Shown piece by piece: positions 8,502 to 16,166 of a stretch of DNA of 64,000 nt; position 1 is the stretch's first letter; every line of letters begins with the position of its first letter. Source of the DNA: Pseudomonas brenneri (GTDB lineage Bacteria; Pseudomonadota; Gammaproteobacteria; Pseudomonadales; Pseudomonadaceae); NCBI RefSeq assembly GCF_007858285.1, contig NZ_VFIL01000003.1, forward strand, positions 434,001 to 498,000, given 5' to 3'. Under the pieces are notes generated by a model. The model saw only the letters and a program-made list of their open reading frames with translations, was not told the origin of the DNA and ran no database searches. The position numbers and the translations under genes are program-made.

Positions 8502-10094
8502 TCACCCTGCCTTGGCTAATTTTTGATGGACAACCTGCAAAATGTTGGCGACGGTCCAATACAGAACCATCCCGGAAGGGAAAGAGTAAAACAGCAGGAA
8601 GAACCCAAGGCCCATCAAGCCGGTTGTCAGGCTCTGACGAAGTGAGGACTTGCCATCTGCAGTAGGTGTGGGGTTCAGCTTGATGCTCAGCAGGGTGGTC
8701 AGCGACATCAAAACTGGCAGCAGGTTGAAGTAAGAGCCGAACAGTGGCAAGTCGATGCCCAGCGAGAACAATTGATCAGGCTCAGCCAGTGTCTTCATCC
8801 AGAGGAATGACGCGTCGCGCAACTCGAATGTCTGGCCCAGCAGGTGATAAAGCGAGACAAAGATAGGTACTTGAATCAGTACGATCAAAAGTGGTTTTAA
8901 CCCTGCCAAAGGACTTACTTTATGACTTTCGTAAAGTTGCAGGATGCGCTCACTTTGCTCGCCGCCTTTATAGTTCCTACGGATTTCCTGCAACTCCGGC
9001 TGAATTCGCGCTTGAATAGCGGCAAATTTCTTTTGCGCGGAGATCGCATTTTTGGCAATAGGGTAAACGGCCAGGCGTACCAGGAAGGCCAGTAGGATAA
9101 TCGCGACTCCCCAACTGCCGACCCACTGCTGGATAAAGTGCAGTATGTGCATGATCCCCAGGCTTAGCCCGCGCATCCAATCCCACAGCCCGGAGAACAG
9201 TAGTCCTCCCAGATCAGGGTCCTGGGCGGTCAATGCTTTGTAGGCTTTGCCGCCACCGAACACACTCCACTGATAGCTTTGCTGTTGGCCGTTGGTGCTG
9301 TCGAAAAGCGGTAGGGAGATGTCGATGGAGGTTTCGAAGGCCGCGTGTTTGACATCACCTTCTGGCTCAGTTGGGGTGCTGGCAAGCCAGGGTGAGCGTC
9401 TGGCTGGATCGTTGGAAGGGGTCAGGATCAGAGCCAGATAGCGGCTTTGCAGGCCTATCCAGTTCCATTTTTCCTCCTCTTGGGAGCTATAGCCCTGTGG
9501 CATATCCTGATTGTTCAGGCGCAGGGTCATCACACCATCAGGTGTGCCATAAGCCAGCTCGGTAAACGAATAGATACTTTGGCCCATTCCCAGGCCAACC
9601 GCCGGGACTTCCCCGATGCCAGGGCCTATCACTAGGTCAAGACGATCGGCTTTGCTCAGCTCAATCTGTTTGAAGTCCAGGTCCAGGGTGAAATCGGTAC
9701 GCCAGTGATGGTCAAGCAAATGCCAGGTTTTCTTGAGGCTGAATGGCAGGTCGTTGCTTTCGAGGCCAAGTACCAGGGTGTCATGATTCTGGGACAGGAC
9801 TTTCCAGCCGCCGGCCAGTTGCTCCCAGTCCTTGACACTCTTGCCTGCTAACTCGCCGCGTAGCAAAAACAGCTGGCCCTTGGGGGCCGCCATATCTTGG
9901 GTATGTCCCTGGGTGCCATGAAGCTGAGGTAGCGACCAATGCCGAACGGTGCCCGACTCTAAGTTGAACTCCAAGTGTAAACTTGAATTGCTCAGGATAA
10001 TGGGCGGTTGGTCAGCGGCACTTGCAATATTGATAAAAAGCAGGAATAACCAGCCGAGCCAATTACACTGATAGAGTTTCTTTGACTTTTGCAT
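8502..10094 (-). CDS. YidC/Oxa1-family membrane insertase paralogue
   Basis: 530 residues. A signal or first TM segment (about 10-28) is followed by a ~290-residue periplasmic beta-rich domain as in Gram-negative YidC. The Oxa1 core follows with LLAFLVRLAVYPI (containing the conserved groove Arg), YESHKVSPLAGLKPLL, IQVPIFVSLYHLL and FPSGMVLYWTVAN. YidC inserts and folds inner-membrane proteins. The housekeeping yidC sits between rnpA and mnmE near oriC in pseudomonads. This copy lies in a polysaccharide operon and is poorly conserved outside the core, so it looks like a dedicated paralogue. I chose the ATG giving MQKSKK and a signal sequence; the frame extends 32 codons further upstream and no start has a strong SD. 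Confidence 0.82.
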   Translation of the reverse strand: MQKSKKLYQCNWLGWLFLLFINIASAADQPPIILSNSSLHLEFNLESGTVRHWSLPQLHGTQGHTQDMAAPKGQLFLLRGELAGKSVKDWEQLAGGWKVLSQNHDTLVLGLESNDLPFSLKKTWHLLDHHWRTDFTLDLDFKQIELSKADRLDLVIGPGIGEVPAVGLGMGQSIYSFTELAYGTPDGVMTLRLNNQDMPQGYSSQEEEKWNWIGLQSRYLALILTPSNDPARRSPWLASTPTEPEGDVKHAAFETSIDISLPLFDSTNGQQQSYQWSVFGGGKAYKALTAQDPDLGGLLFSGLWDWMRGLSLGIMHILHFIQQWVGSWGVAIILLAFLVRLAVYPIAKNAISAQKKFAAIQARIQPELQEIRRNYKGGEQSERILQLYESHKVSPLAGLKPLLIVLIQVPIFVSLYHLLGQTFELRDASFLWMKTLAEPDQLFSLGIDLPLFGSYFNLLPVLMSLTTLLSIKLNPTPTADGKSSLRQSLTTGLMGLGFFLLFYSFPSGMVLYWTVANILQVVHQKLAKAG

Positions 10095-10227
10095 AAGAGT
10101 AACTTTTGGCAGCGTTCGGTGAAGGCAGAACTTGAGTGGGTGTCTCAACTCATAGATGAGCGAATGCATATGCCAGCCTGCGATATACATTTAGGTATGG
10201 CAGGCTGGACTCCGGGATCCGGCGGTC

Positions 10228-10455
10228 TTACTTTTTGTCAGTGTCGGACTCTTTCTTCATCACATCTTTGCGTAGGCCGAGCATGCGCAGGAGGCGGTGC
10301 CAGTAGAGCTTCAGCACCATGGCAATGGCTGCCAGCGCCCCCAGGATGCCCTGCAGCATGGCGCTACCGGTTCCCGGATCTAGGTAGGCAAAGGCGTTGA
10401 TTGGCAGCAGTACCAGGCAGAGCAAGGCAAGCACGGAGAAATTAGATTTTTTCAT
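10228..10455 (-). CDS. Small membrane protein with YLDPGTGS motif
   Basis: 75 residues from the chosen ATG. It has a cleavable-looking signal sequence (MKKSNFSVLALLCLVL...AFA), then AYLDPGTGSAMLQ, one transmembrane helix (about residues 28-50) and a basic/charged cytoplasmic tail. From memory, small proteins with the YLDPGTGS motif occur next to polysaccharide and sulfatase-type genes; no function is known to me. An alternative ATG six codons upstream overlaps the preceding stop as ATGA, so translation may be coupled. I prefer the inner start because it gives a standard signal peptide. Confidence 0.65.
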   Translation of the reverse strand: MKKSNFSVLALLCLVLLPINAFAYLDPGTGSAMLQGILGALAAIAMVLKLYWHRLLRMLGLRKDVMKKESDTDKK

Positions 10456-10469
10456 GATAAAGCGCCCCA

Positions 10470-11618
10470 TCATTGTTTAATTAAAGAAACCAAGTAATCG
10501 GCGGCTGTATCGCCGCTTCGACCGCTGTTATAGATCCAACGCTGACGCGTCTGGTGCAGCGTTGTTTGCCACTTATGCGAGTCAGTTGCCATTGTTTGCG
10601 CAATTTCACCTAACTTCGCCAATTCATCCGTTGATACAACAACACCAACCTGGTCGCGTATCTGTACCTCAATAGGTTCAAGACCGACTGCGGTATATTC
10701 GGGGTTCAGCACTTTGCGGGGAACATCGGCAAAGATGACCGGTCGCTCCAACCCGAATGCGAACTCCAATGCCGCACCGGACCAATCGCTGAGCATGATA
10801 TCCGAATCACGTAGTGACGTGGTGCCATCACTGTCTTCGTCCATCTGAAATCGCGGCTCGTCGCGAAAATAGGTACAGATTTCGTCAAGGGTCCGCGGAG
10901 CCAATTTTCGTGTGCGTGGGTGCGGACGCAGGATGACTCGTAGGCCTGCTTCGATAAGAGGTTGGATTGCATCGATCCCGTGCCGCTCGATCAGGCCATT
11001 TTCGCCCCAGGTTGGAGCCACAAGGATCTGTGCAGGGATATCACTGCGCGCAGGTGGGCCTTGAAGACCACTCTCCATAATAGTGTCCAGTCGCCCGTAT
11101 CCATGCTCGACCAGCGTCTTGGCAGGTAGGCCAAGTGCCTGTTCCCGGGCTCTGGTCTCGGCGATGTGGTGCGGGCCTACACATAAGATGGAGTCGAAAT
11201 GGTCGAATGCTGCCGCACGGTAGATCATGTGGGTGCTGACGATCGAGTGGTGCAGATAGGTGTAGTGGACGGAAAAAGGTGAGCGCTTGATGTGGAAGCT
11301 CTGCAGGTCCGGCATGGTCATCAGCAGAACATCGGCATCCAGTGAGGCGAAGAACAGCGTGCGCACGCTGTTTTCGCCAATGTAGAAGGAGCGCATGCCT
11401 GCGGGTGGATTCTGCAGTAGCGGGTCGTTCTCGGCTGACGTCACGTAAAGCACTGGCGCTGCGTGACGGTTTTGCAGTGCGGTAAAGACAGGCTCAAAGT
11501 ATGACCAGTAGCCTCGGCCCTCCGAGTAAAACACGATCTGACGCTCACTACGGGGCACGCGCTTGAACGCTTGCATGCCCTGCCATTCCCTCAGCATCTT
11601 GCGTAGTCCGGCAAACAT
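10470..11618 (-). CDS. TagF/TagB-like CDP-alcohol phosphotransferase
   Basis: 382 residues of the CDP-glycerol:poly(glycerophosphate) glycerophosphotransferase family. The donor-binding half shows RPHPRTRKL and the later DIMLSDWSGAALEFA, matching the HP and SD-S motifs that hold the CDP-linked donor in TagF. The N-terminal half carries a His cluster (YLHHSIVSTH) in the acceptor region. Family members transfer a phospho-alcohol from CDP-X to a glycan hydroxyl and release CMP. Because the three genes upstream are predicted to make CDP-amidate, this is the candidate phosphoramidate transferase; transfer of phosphoglycerol is the alternative. ATG is preferred over a TTG two codons upstream because GAGG sits 7 bases before it. 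No signal peptide; probably membrane-associated. Confidence 0.78.
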   Translation of the reverse strand: MFAGLRKMLREWQGMQAFKRVPRSERQIVFYSEGRGYWSYFEPVFTALQNRHAAPVLYVTSAENDPLLQNPPAGMRSFYIGENSVRTLFFASLDADVLLMTMPDLQSFHIKRSPFSVHYTYLHHSIVSTHMIYRAAAFDHFDSILCVGPHHIAETRAREQALGLPAKTLVEHGYGRLDTIMESGLQGPPARSDIPAQILVAPTWGENGLIERHGIDAIQPLIEAGLRVILRPHPRTRKLAPRTLDEICTYFRDEPRFQMDEDSDGTTSLRDSDIMLSDWSGAALEFAFGLERPVIFADVPRKVLNPEYTAVGLEPIEVQIRDQVGVVVSTDELAKLGEIAQTMATDSHKWQTTLHQTRQRWIYNSGRSGDTAADYLVSLIKQ

Positions 11619-11620
11619 GC

Positions 11621-12400
11621 TCAATCCTCAAGTCGGATGAAGGTATCCAACTGACCGCGTTTAAACATCTCGTGGTACTGGTTGAGGTCGTCCACGGTGT
11701 CGACTTCAAGCCAGCCGTTGTCCGTAAAGGCGGCGCGTGCGGTCCACCCGGTGTCTATAAGGTGTTGTAGATACGTGGTCATATACATGTTGTCGAAGTC
11801 TTTGCCATCGCGCTGGATCGTACGATCCAGGTTATGCCAGGCATCACGAAATGCCTTTACTTGGTCGCCCCGGACTTTGATCAGCCCCATGTATTGGCCT
11901 TGGACTTCGCTATAGTCCTTGGGCTTTTTTCCCAGTTCGGTAATGCAATTGTCATCATCGAGCTTTAATGTTTCTGCGTCGGATAAAGGATTGTCCATAC
12001 GGATAGCCCAAAATCTGCGCCACTCTCGATCAATCGAAATGGCCAGCGGCGCTTCAGTACCTAGCAGGCTTTCAAGCACCGACGGTGTGTAGATGATGTC
12101 GCCATAGGCAATCAGCAGATCCTCGCCCTCGACCATCCACTCTTCTGCGCAAAACAGCGTGGAGACCATGTTGGTTTCGGCAAAGCGGGGGTTATGCAGC
12201 ACCTCGACACCTTGACCTTCGAGGCAATCGGCGCGATATCCACCTACCAGTGCAATGTCCGTCAGGCCGGCAGCTCGCAGTACATCCAACTGGCGGTGCA
12301 GTAGGGCGCGTCCGTTCAATTCGACCAGGCACTTTGGCCGGTCATCAGTGAAGGGGCGTAGGCGTGTGCCTTGGCCTGCAGCCAGAATAATTACGCGCAT
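11621..12400 (-). CDS. CTP:phosphoglutamine cytidylyltransferase-like nucleotidyltransferase (Cj1416 type)
   Basis: 259 residues, one GT-A nucleotidyltransferase domain. The complete signature LAAGQGTRLRPFTDDRPK (residues 6-23) binds the nucleotide and metal. AYGDIIY supplies the metal-binding Asp, and DREWRRFW resembles phosphocholine/LicC-type cytidylyltransferases. By itself it would be annotated as a sugar- or choline-phosphate nucleotidyltransferase. Its position next to a Cj1417-like hydrolase and a Cj1418-like kinase, in the same order as in Campylobacter jejuni, makes activation of L-glutamine phosphate with CTP (giving CDP-L-glutamine) the best guess. It overlaps the upstream gene by 10 bp. 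Family secure, substrate inferred. Confidence 0.75.
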   Translation of the reverse strand: MRVIILAAGQGTRLRPFTDDRPKCLVELNGRALLHRQLDVLRAAGLTDIALVGGYRADCLEGQGVEVLHNPRFAETNMVSTLFCAEEWMVEGEDLLIAYGDIIYTPSVLESLLGTEAPLAISIDREWRRFWAIRMDNPLSDAETLKLDDDNCITELGKKPKDYSEVQGQYMGLIKVRGDQVKAFRDAWHNLDRTIQRDGKDFDNMYMTTYLQHLIDTGWTARAAFTDNGWLEVDTVDDLNQYHEMFKRGQLDTFIRLED

Positions 12401-13041
12401 GGTGTGTCCTTACCGAAGAAAAACTGACGAATGAGCTTGGCGTCATAAAGGGTGTTGCTGGATGGGCGCTCGGGGTGCCACATGATGGCCATCCAGGGTA
12501 AATGGGTGTGAACAAAAGCTTCGATTGTGCCGTCGTCGGCCCAGACTTGGGCAAGCAAGTTATCTGCCAAGTCCGCAGGGTTAACTCCCCAGTTGTGGAA
12601 GCTATTAACATTGCTGTAGGCGAGAAACTGCTCCTGCGTCTCGGACCGGCTATGAACGGCATGCACGCAACTTACATGGCCCGTAACGGGTGCAAGCGTG
12701 CCGCCCAAGAAGTGGTTGAGCGCTTGCATGCCGCGGCAAACACCCATCACTGGCAGGTTCAGCTCCCTTGCTTTGGTCAGCAACGAGCGTTCGGTGAAGT
12801 CGCGCTCTGGTGAAATGTTGGTGGCATTGGATAGGTGGCAGAGGTCATTGCCGCCACTCAATATCAGTCCAGCAACTGCTTGGCGCTCCAGCCAGGAGGC
12901 GGGAGATTTCAGGCCGTTGGGGATGGGCAGCAGATCAATACCCAGCTCCTCCATTAAAGAGGTCCAGCGCTGATCAAGGCAGTCCCGGCGCTCTTCATAG
13001 CCGGGTACTTGCTCGACCCGTTGTGTAATTGCAATACGCAT
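12391..13041 (-). CDS. Class I glutamine-amidotransferase-fold hydrolase, probable gamma-glutamyl-CDP-amidate hydrolase (Cj1417 type)
   Basis: 216 residues of the peptidase C26 / class I GATase fold. The nucleophile elbow is GVCRGMQ (Cys102), and the His-Glu pair is in MWHPER (His189, Glu191). LSGGNDL supplies the oxyanion region. Generic annotation would be gamma-glutamyl-GABA hydrolase (PuuD), but no polyamine genes are near. In C. jejuni the equivalent Cj1417 splits CDP-L-glutamine into glutamate and cytidine diphosphoramidate. The start chosen overlaps the kinase stop by one base (TAATG), and the end overlaps the next gene by 10 bp, so all three are tightly coupled. The longer upstream frame lies within the kinase gene and is not used. 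Confidence 0.78.
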   Translation of the reverse strand: MRIAITQRVEQVPGYEERRDCLDQRWTSLMEELGIDLLPIPNGLKSPASWLERQAVAGLILSGGNDLCHLSNATNISPERDFTERSLLTKARELNLPVMGVCRGMQALNHFLGGTLAPVTGHVSCVHAVHSRSETQEQFLAYSNVNSFHNWGVNPADLADNLLAQVWADDGTIEAFVHTHLPWMAIMWHPERPSSNTLYDAKLIRQFFFGKDTPCA

Positions 13042-16000
13042 TAACGAATCACCCGAATCATCCGGTTGCTGGCGTCCAGTTCCAGGGTGTGAGCCGAAGC
13101 TAGTGCACGGTATTCGGTTTCCCCTACGCCCAGTGCTGCCGGCAGGCCGAACTCTGCAGCCCGGATGGCCATGTGGGAGTTGGCTCCACCGTACATAGTG
13201 ATCAGGCCGGCAATCTGGCGGCCAAACAGCCAGTCGTAACCAGGATCGGCCTGGGGAATCAGGGCGATTTTTCCGGCAAGGTTCTGCTCGCCTTTGCTCT
13301 GGCTCAAATCCACGCAAGCCCCGCGTACTCTGCCGGTGCCGACAAAGTTGGGTTGAGTGGCGGGATAGAGGAATACATTGAAGTCTTCTTCTGTACACAG
13401 CAGAGGAGGCAGTTCGATGACTTGGATCTGTTCATGCGTGCTCTTGCCCTGTTGTGCTTTAAGCAACAGTTTCTTGCCTGTTTCTTCTATGTCCAGTGTT
13501 TCGGTTCGTAACGCCAACAGTGTCTGGATATCGATGTAAGCCAGATCCTCTCGTGAAACACCCAGCGGTTCGGCCCATTCCACCAGGATATCCAGTGCAA
13601 GGGAAAGGTTGCGGGTAAAGGCGAACTTCCCATACTCCCGACCTTCAATGGCTTGCCGCAAAAAGAGCTCCAGTTCGTCGACTTCACAAACGATGCCTTG
13701 CTCGGCCAATGCACCGGTAAAGCGCTCGCGGGCTTGATGCCAAAGTGCGCCATTGGCCATAAGTGGCGCAGGTAAAGCCTTTGCACTTTCAACTATTGGC
13801 TTGAGGTAGCGATCGGGATCTGCGCGGTAGCTTAATGAGTTGATGTCGTAGGTTCCGGGGCGCAGGTGTCCATACTTGTGGACAAAAACATCCCAGGACA
13901 TTTCATTGCGTGCGCAGTCATGGGCGTCATGGGTCAGCATATGGCTGACCGTGCGGATGGAGCCCAGGAAGTCTTCCATCTCGGCCTCTGTCAAAGCCCC
14001 CGTGCTCACGGCGGAGCGTAGGAGGGTGACGGCCACAAAGGCACTGCGTGCCAAATGCGCAAATGGCAGTGCGCCATAGCGTCGGCAATCGAGCAGGAGC
14101 GTCCACACTTTTTCCAGTGGGGCCATGGGGGTGGCGGCTAGTTGCTCGAAACGTCGTTCCAGTTCCTCAATCACTGCCAGGTCATTGCTATTACGCTTGA
14201 TCGCGTTTGCGCTGATCTCGCGCAGCGCGGCGCGCAGTTGCTCGACTTCCTGTGACGAAAAGCCACCTTCCTGGGTCAGCCGCTCATGCCAGCGTTCGAA
14301 GTCCAGGGCGAAGCAGGTCGGCACAACGTCAAACTCGACTTTATCGTGCAGGTGCGGATTGCGCTCCAACCATGCCAGATAGAATTCAACCAGGCGGCCA
14401 GCCAAGGCCTCATCGATTGACTTGGGCACGAACGAGTTAAAGCTGGCGCGGATATCCACATAGGGGTGACCGGCAAAGCTGGTCAGCAGGGGCTGGGGCC
14501 GTACGTCCCGATATCCGTATTCAGCGCGCTGGGTCGCCCATGTTTCGTCCATGATCAAATGGCGATAGAGGCTGACAGATAGCGGAGTGGGTTTGGTACC
14601 GATGATCTCTGCCGGATTCCAGTCGGGCATGATGCCGAAGAGGGCGCGCTGACCTGCAATAAATGGGGCCGGTTGTTGCAGCTTCTTGAACAGGTCGCGA
14701 GCGCTGTCCAGGCGCGCCATGATGTCCTCGTCACTACCGTCCCACTTGGAGTGGTCGACTGCGATGGGGCGTACCTGAAGGATATGCAAGCCACCATTGG
14801 CGGTGATGGCGAACTCGACGTCCAGCGAGTCATAGCCGAGCAGTGATTCAATCTCGCGTAGGGCTGGCAGCAAACCCTGCAATCGATCCGGAATGTTCGC
14901 ACTTTGAATGCTGGCATTACGGCGGATCATCAGGGTTTTGTGATCCTGGCTGGTACCGCTGGTGATCGACTCGGTGCTACCGCTGATGTCGTCGTAATTG
15001 ACGATGTAGTAGGGCGCGCCACTGCTCAGGCTGCGGGTAAACACCACGCCGCTGGCGAGGACCTTCTCCAGCATCGGCTGCACCAGGACCTGATTCTCAG
15101 GGTTGGTGTCGCTGTAGGAGTTGATGACGTGTTCGATTGACTCGCGCAGATGGTTGGCATTGTCGCCATCAATATTGAGCAGGCTGATGTAGGCGCCGGC
15201 ATTGGAGTTGACGAAACCATCCTCGGACAACGCGCTACTGCGGATGACCAACCGCTGATCAGGGAAGCTTTGTTGGATGGTGCCAATCAGTGAATCAGGG
15301 ATTTCTCGCCACTGGGCGACGGTAAAGCTCACCTGGTCTTCGATTCGACTTAGCCGGACCATGCGGCGTAAGCGCCTGAGTGTCTGTGCTTTGGTCCCTA
15401 AAACAAAGTGTGCGAGATCCTGGGGCTCATTCAATTCGGCCCAGTCGCCTTGCACGTCTACGGCTTGTACGTTCATGCCTTGGCAGCGCAGTGCCTCTAC
15501 CAGATCGGAGAGGTGGCCTTTTTGGAAGCGCTGCTGCAGATCGGTCCTGAACTCTTGCAGGTATTGGATGGCGCGGGGGCCAAAGTGTACGCAGCCAACA
15601 AATTCGGCTGAAGCGAGACTGGATGGGATATCCGGCCCCAGACGCGTAACCGAATCGCCGTAGAGGCAAACCTTCTCACAACGCTGCAAGTCAGAGCGCG
15701 TACGACCGGCGTAGCGAGTGCGCCAATGGCTATCCACGGCAACACTGACGTCAGCTTGCGATTCAGCCATGGCATCGACCAGGCTGCGCCGAAAAAGGAT
15801 ATCGGAGTAAGAGGCCAGGCTTCTGTTCTTGTCGGTAAGGTCGACCTGCAAGAACGAATAGGCCGATTGCGTCACCTGCCAGTCAGCGTTGATGTAATAG
15901 TTGAAATCGGGGTAGCGCCGCTTGATCGAGTCGATCTTGTAGCCGCCGACGAAGTGAACGTCGGACATGCGCGATGTCGTGGCGTGCAGCAGCCAGTCGA

Positions 16001-16094
16001 TGACGCGCGTATGACCAGAGGCACTGCGCAGGGCGGCGTGCTCATCGCCCTGAAAGGGCTTACCTGCCCCGAGAAAAATTACTGCTGACTGCAT
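13041..16094 (-). CDS. Probable L-glutamine kinase (Cj1418 type) with N-terminal nucleotidyltransferase-like domain
   Basis: 1017 residues. Residues 1-235 resemble the cytidylyltransferase encoded two genes downstream (FVGGYKIDSI, SYSDILF, DSHWRTRYAGR), but the nucleotide loop is altered (LGAGKPFQGDEH, no R...PK). An ATP-grasp domain of the PEP-synthase/PPDK type follows (RLVIRSSALSEDG at 281-293; LHILQVRPI). After a long helical middle comes a C-terminal phosphohistidine domain (GGANSHMAIRAAEFGLPA, His974). C. jejuni Cj1418 has the ATP-grasp, middle and His domains; it phosphorylates the amide nitrogen of L-glutamine, giving AMP and Pi. No PEP/pyruvate-binding TIM barrel of true PPDK is visible. 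ATG preceded by GAGAAG was chosen; a frame 19 codons longer exists. Confidence 0.75.
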   Translation of the reverse strand: MQSAVIFLGAGKPFQGDEHAALRSASGHTRVIDWLLHATTSRMSDVHFVGGYKIDSIKRRYPDFNYYINADWQVTQSAYSFLQVDLTDKNRSLASYSDILFRRSLVDAMAESQADVSVAVDSHWRTRYAGRTRSDLQRCEKVCLYGDSVTRLGPDIPSSLASAEFVGCVHFGPRAIQYLQEFRTDLQQRFQKGHLSDLVEALRCQGMNVQAVDVQGDWAELNEPQDLAHFVLGTKAQTLRRLRRMVRLSRIEDQVSFTVAQWREIPDSLIGTIQQSFPDQRLVIRSSALSEDGFVNSNAGAYISLLNIDGDNANHLRESIEHVINSYSDTNPENQVLVQPMLEKVLASGVVFTRSLSSGAPYYIVNYDDISGSTESITSGTSQDHKTLMIRRNASIQSANIPDRLQGLLPALREIESLLGYDSLDVEFAITANGGLHILQVRPIAVDHSKWDGSDEDIMARLDSARDLFKKLQQPAPFIAGQRALFGIMPDWNPAEIIGTKPTPLSVSLYRHLIMDETWATQRAEYGYRDVRPQPLLTSFAGHPYVDIRASFNSFVPKSIDEALAGRLVEFYLAWLERNPHLHDKVEFDVVPTCFALDFERWHERLTQEGGFSSQEVEQLRAALREISANAIKRNSNDLAVIEELERRFEQLAATPMAPLEKVWTLLLDCRRYGALPFAHLARSAFVAVTLLRSAVSTGALTEAEMEDFLGSIRTVSHMLTHDAHDCARNEMSWDVFVHKYGHLRPGTYDINSLSYRADPDRYLKPIVESAKALPAPLMANGALWHQARERFTGALAEQGIVCEVDELELFLRQAIEGREYGKFAFTRNLSLALDILVEWAEPLGVSREDLAYIDIQTLLALRTETLDIEETGKKLLLKAQQGKSTHEQIQVIELPPLLCTEEDFNVFLYPATQPNFVGTGRVRGACVDLSQSKGEQNLAGKIALIPQADPGYDWLFGRQIAGLITMYGGANSHMAIRAAEFGLPAALGVGETEYRALASAHTLELDASNRMIRVIR

Positions 16095-16166
16095 GGTGGT
16101 CTTCTCGTTAATCCGTGGATCGGTGTAGCGGGTGAATCGTAAAGCGAGCAAATATGCTGCCAGGAT

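Noticed and set aside
12391..13041. PuuD-type gamma-glutamyl-GABA hydrolase of putrescine catabolism
   Set aside because: Same fold and catalytic residues, but no puu genes nearby; one-base and ten-base overlaps tie it to the kinase and cytidylyltransferase instead.
13041..16094. Annotation of the 1017-aa protein as PEP synthase or pyruvate phosphate dikinase
   Set aside because: ATP-grasp and phosphohistidine domains are present, but no PEP/pyruvate-binding TIM-barrel domain is visible. The context is a glycan operon with Cj1416/Cj1417-like genes.
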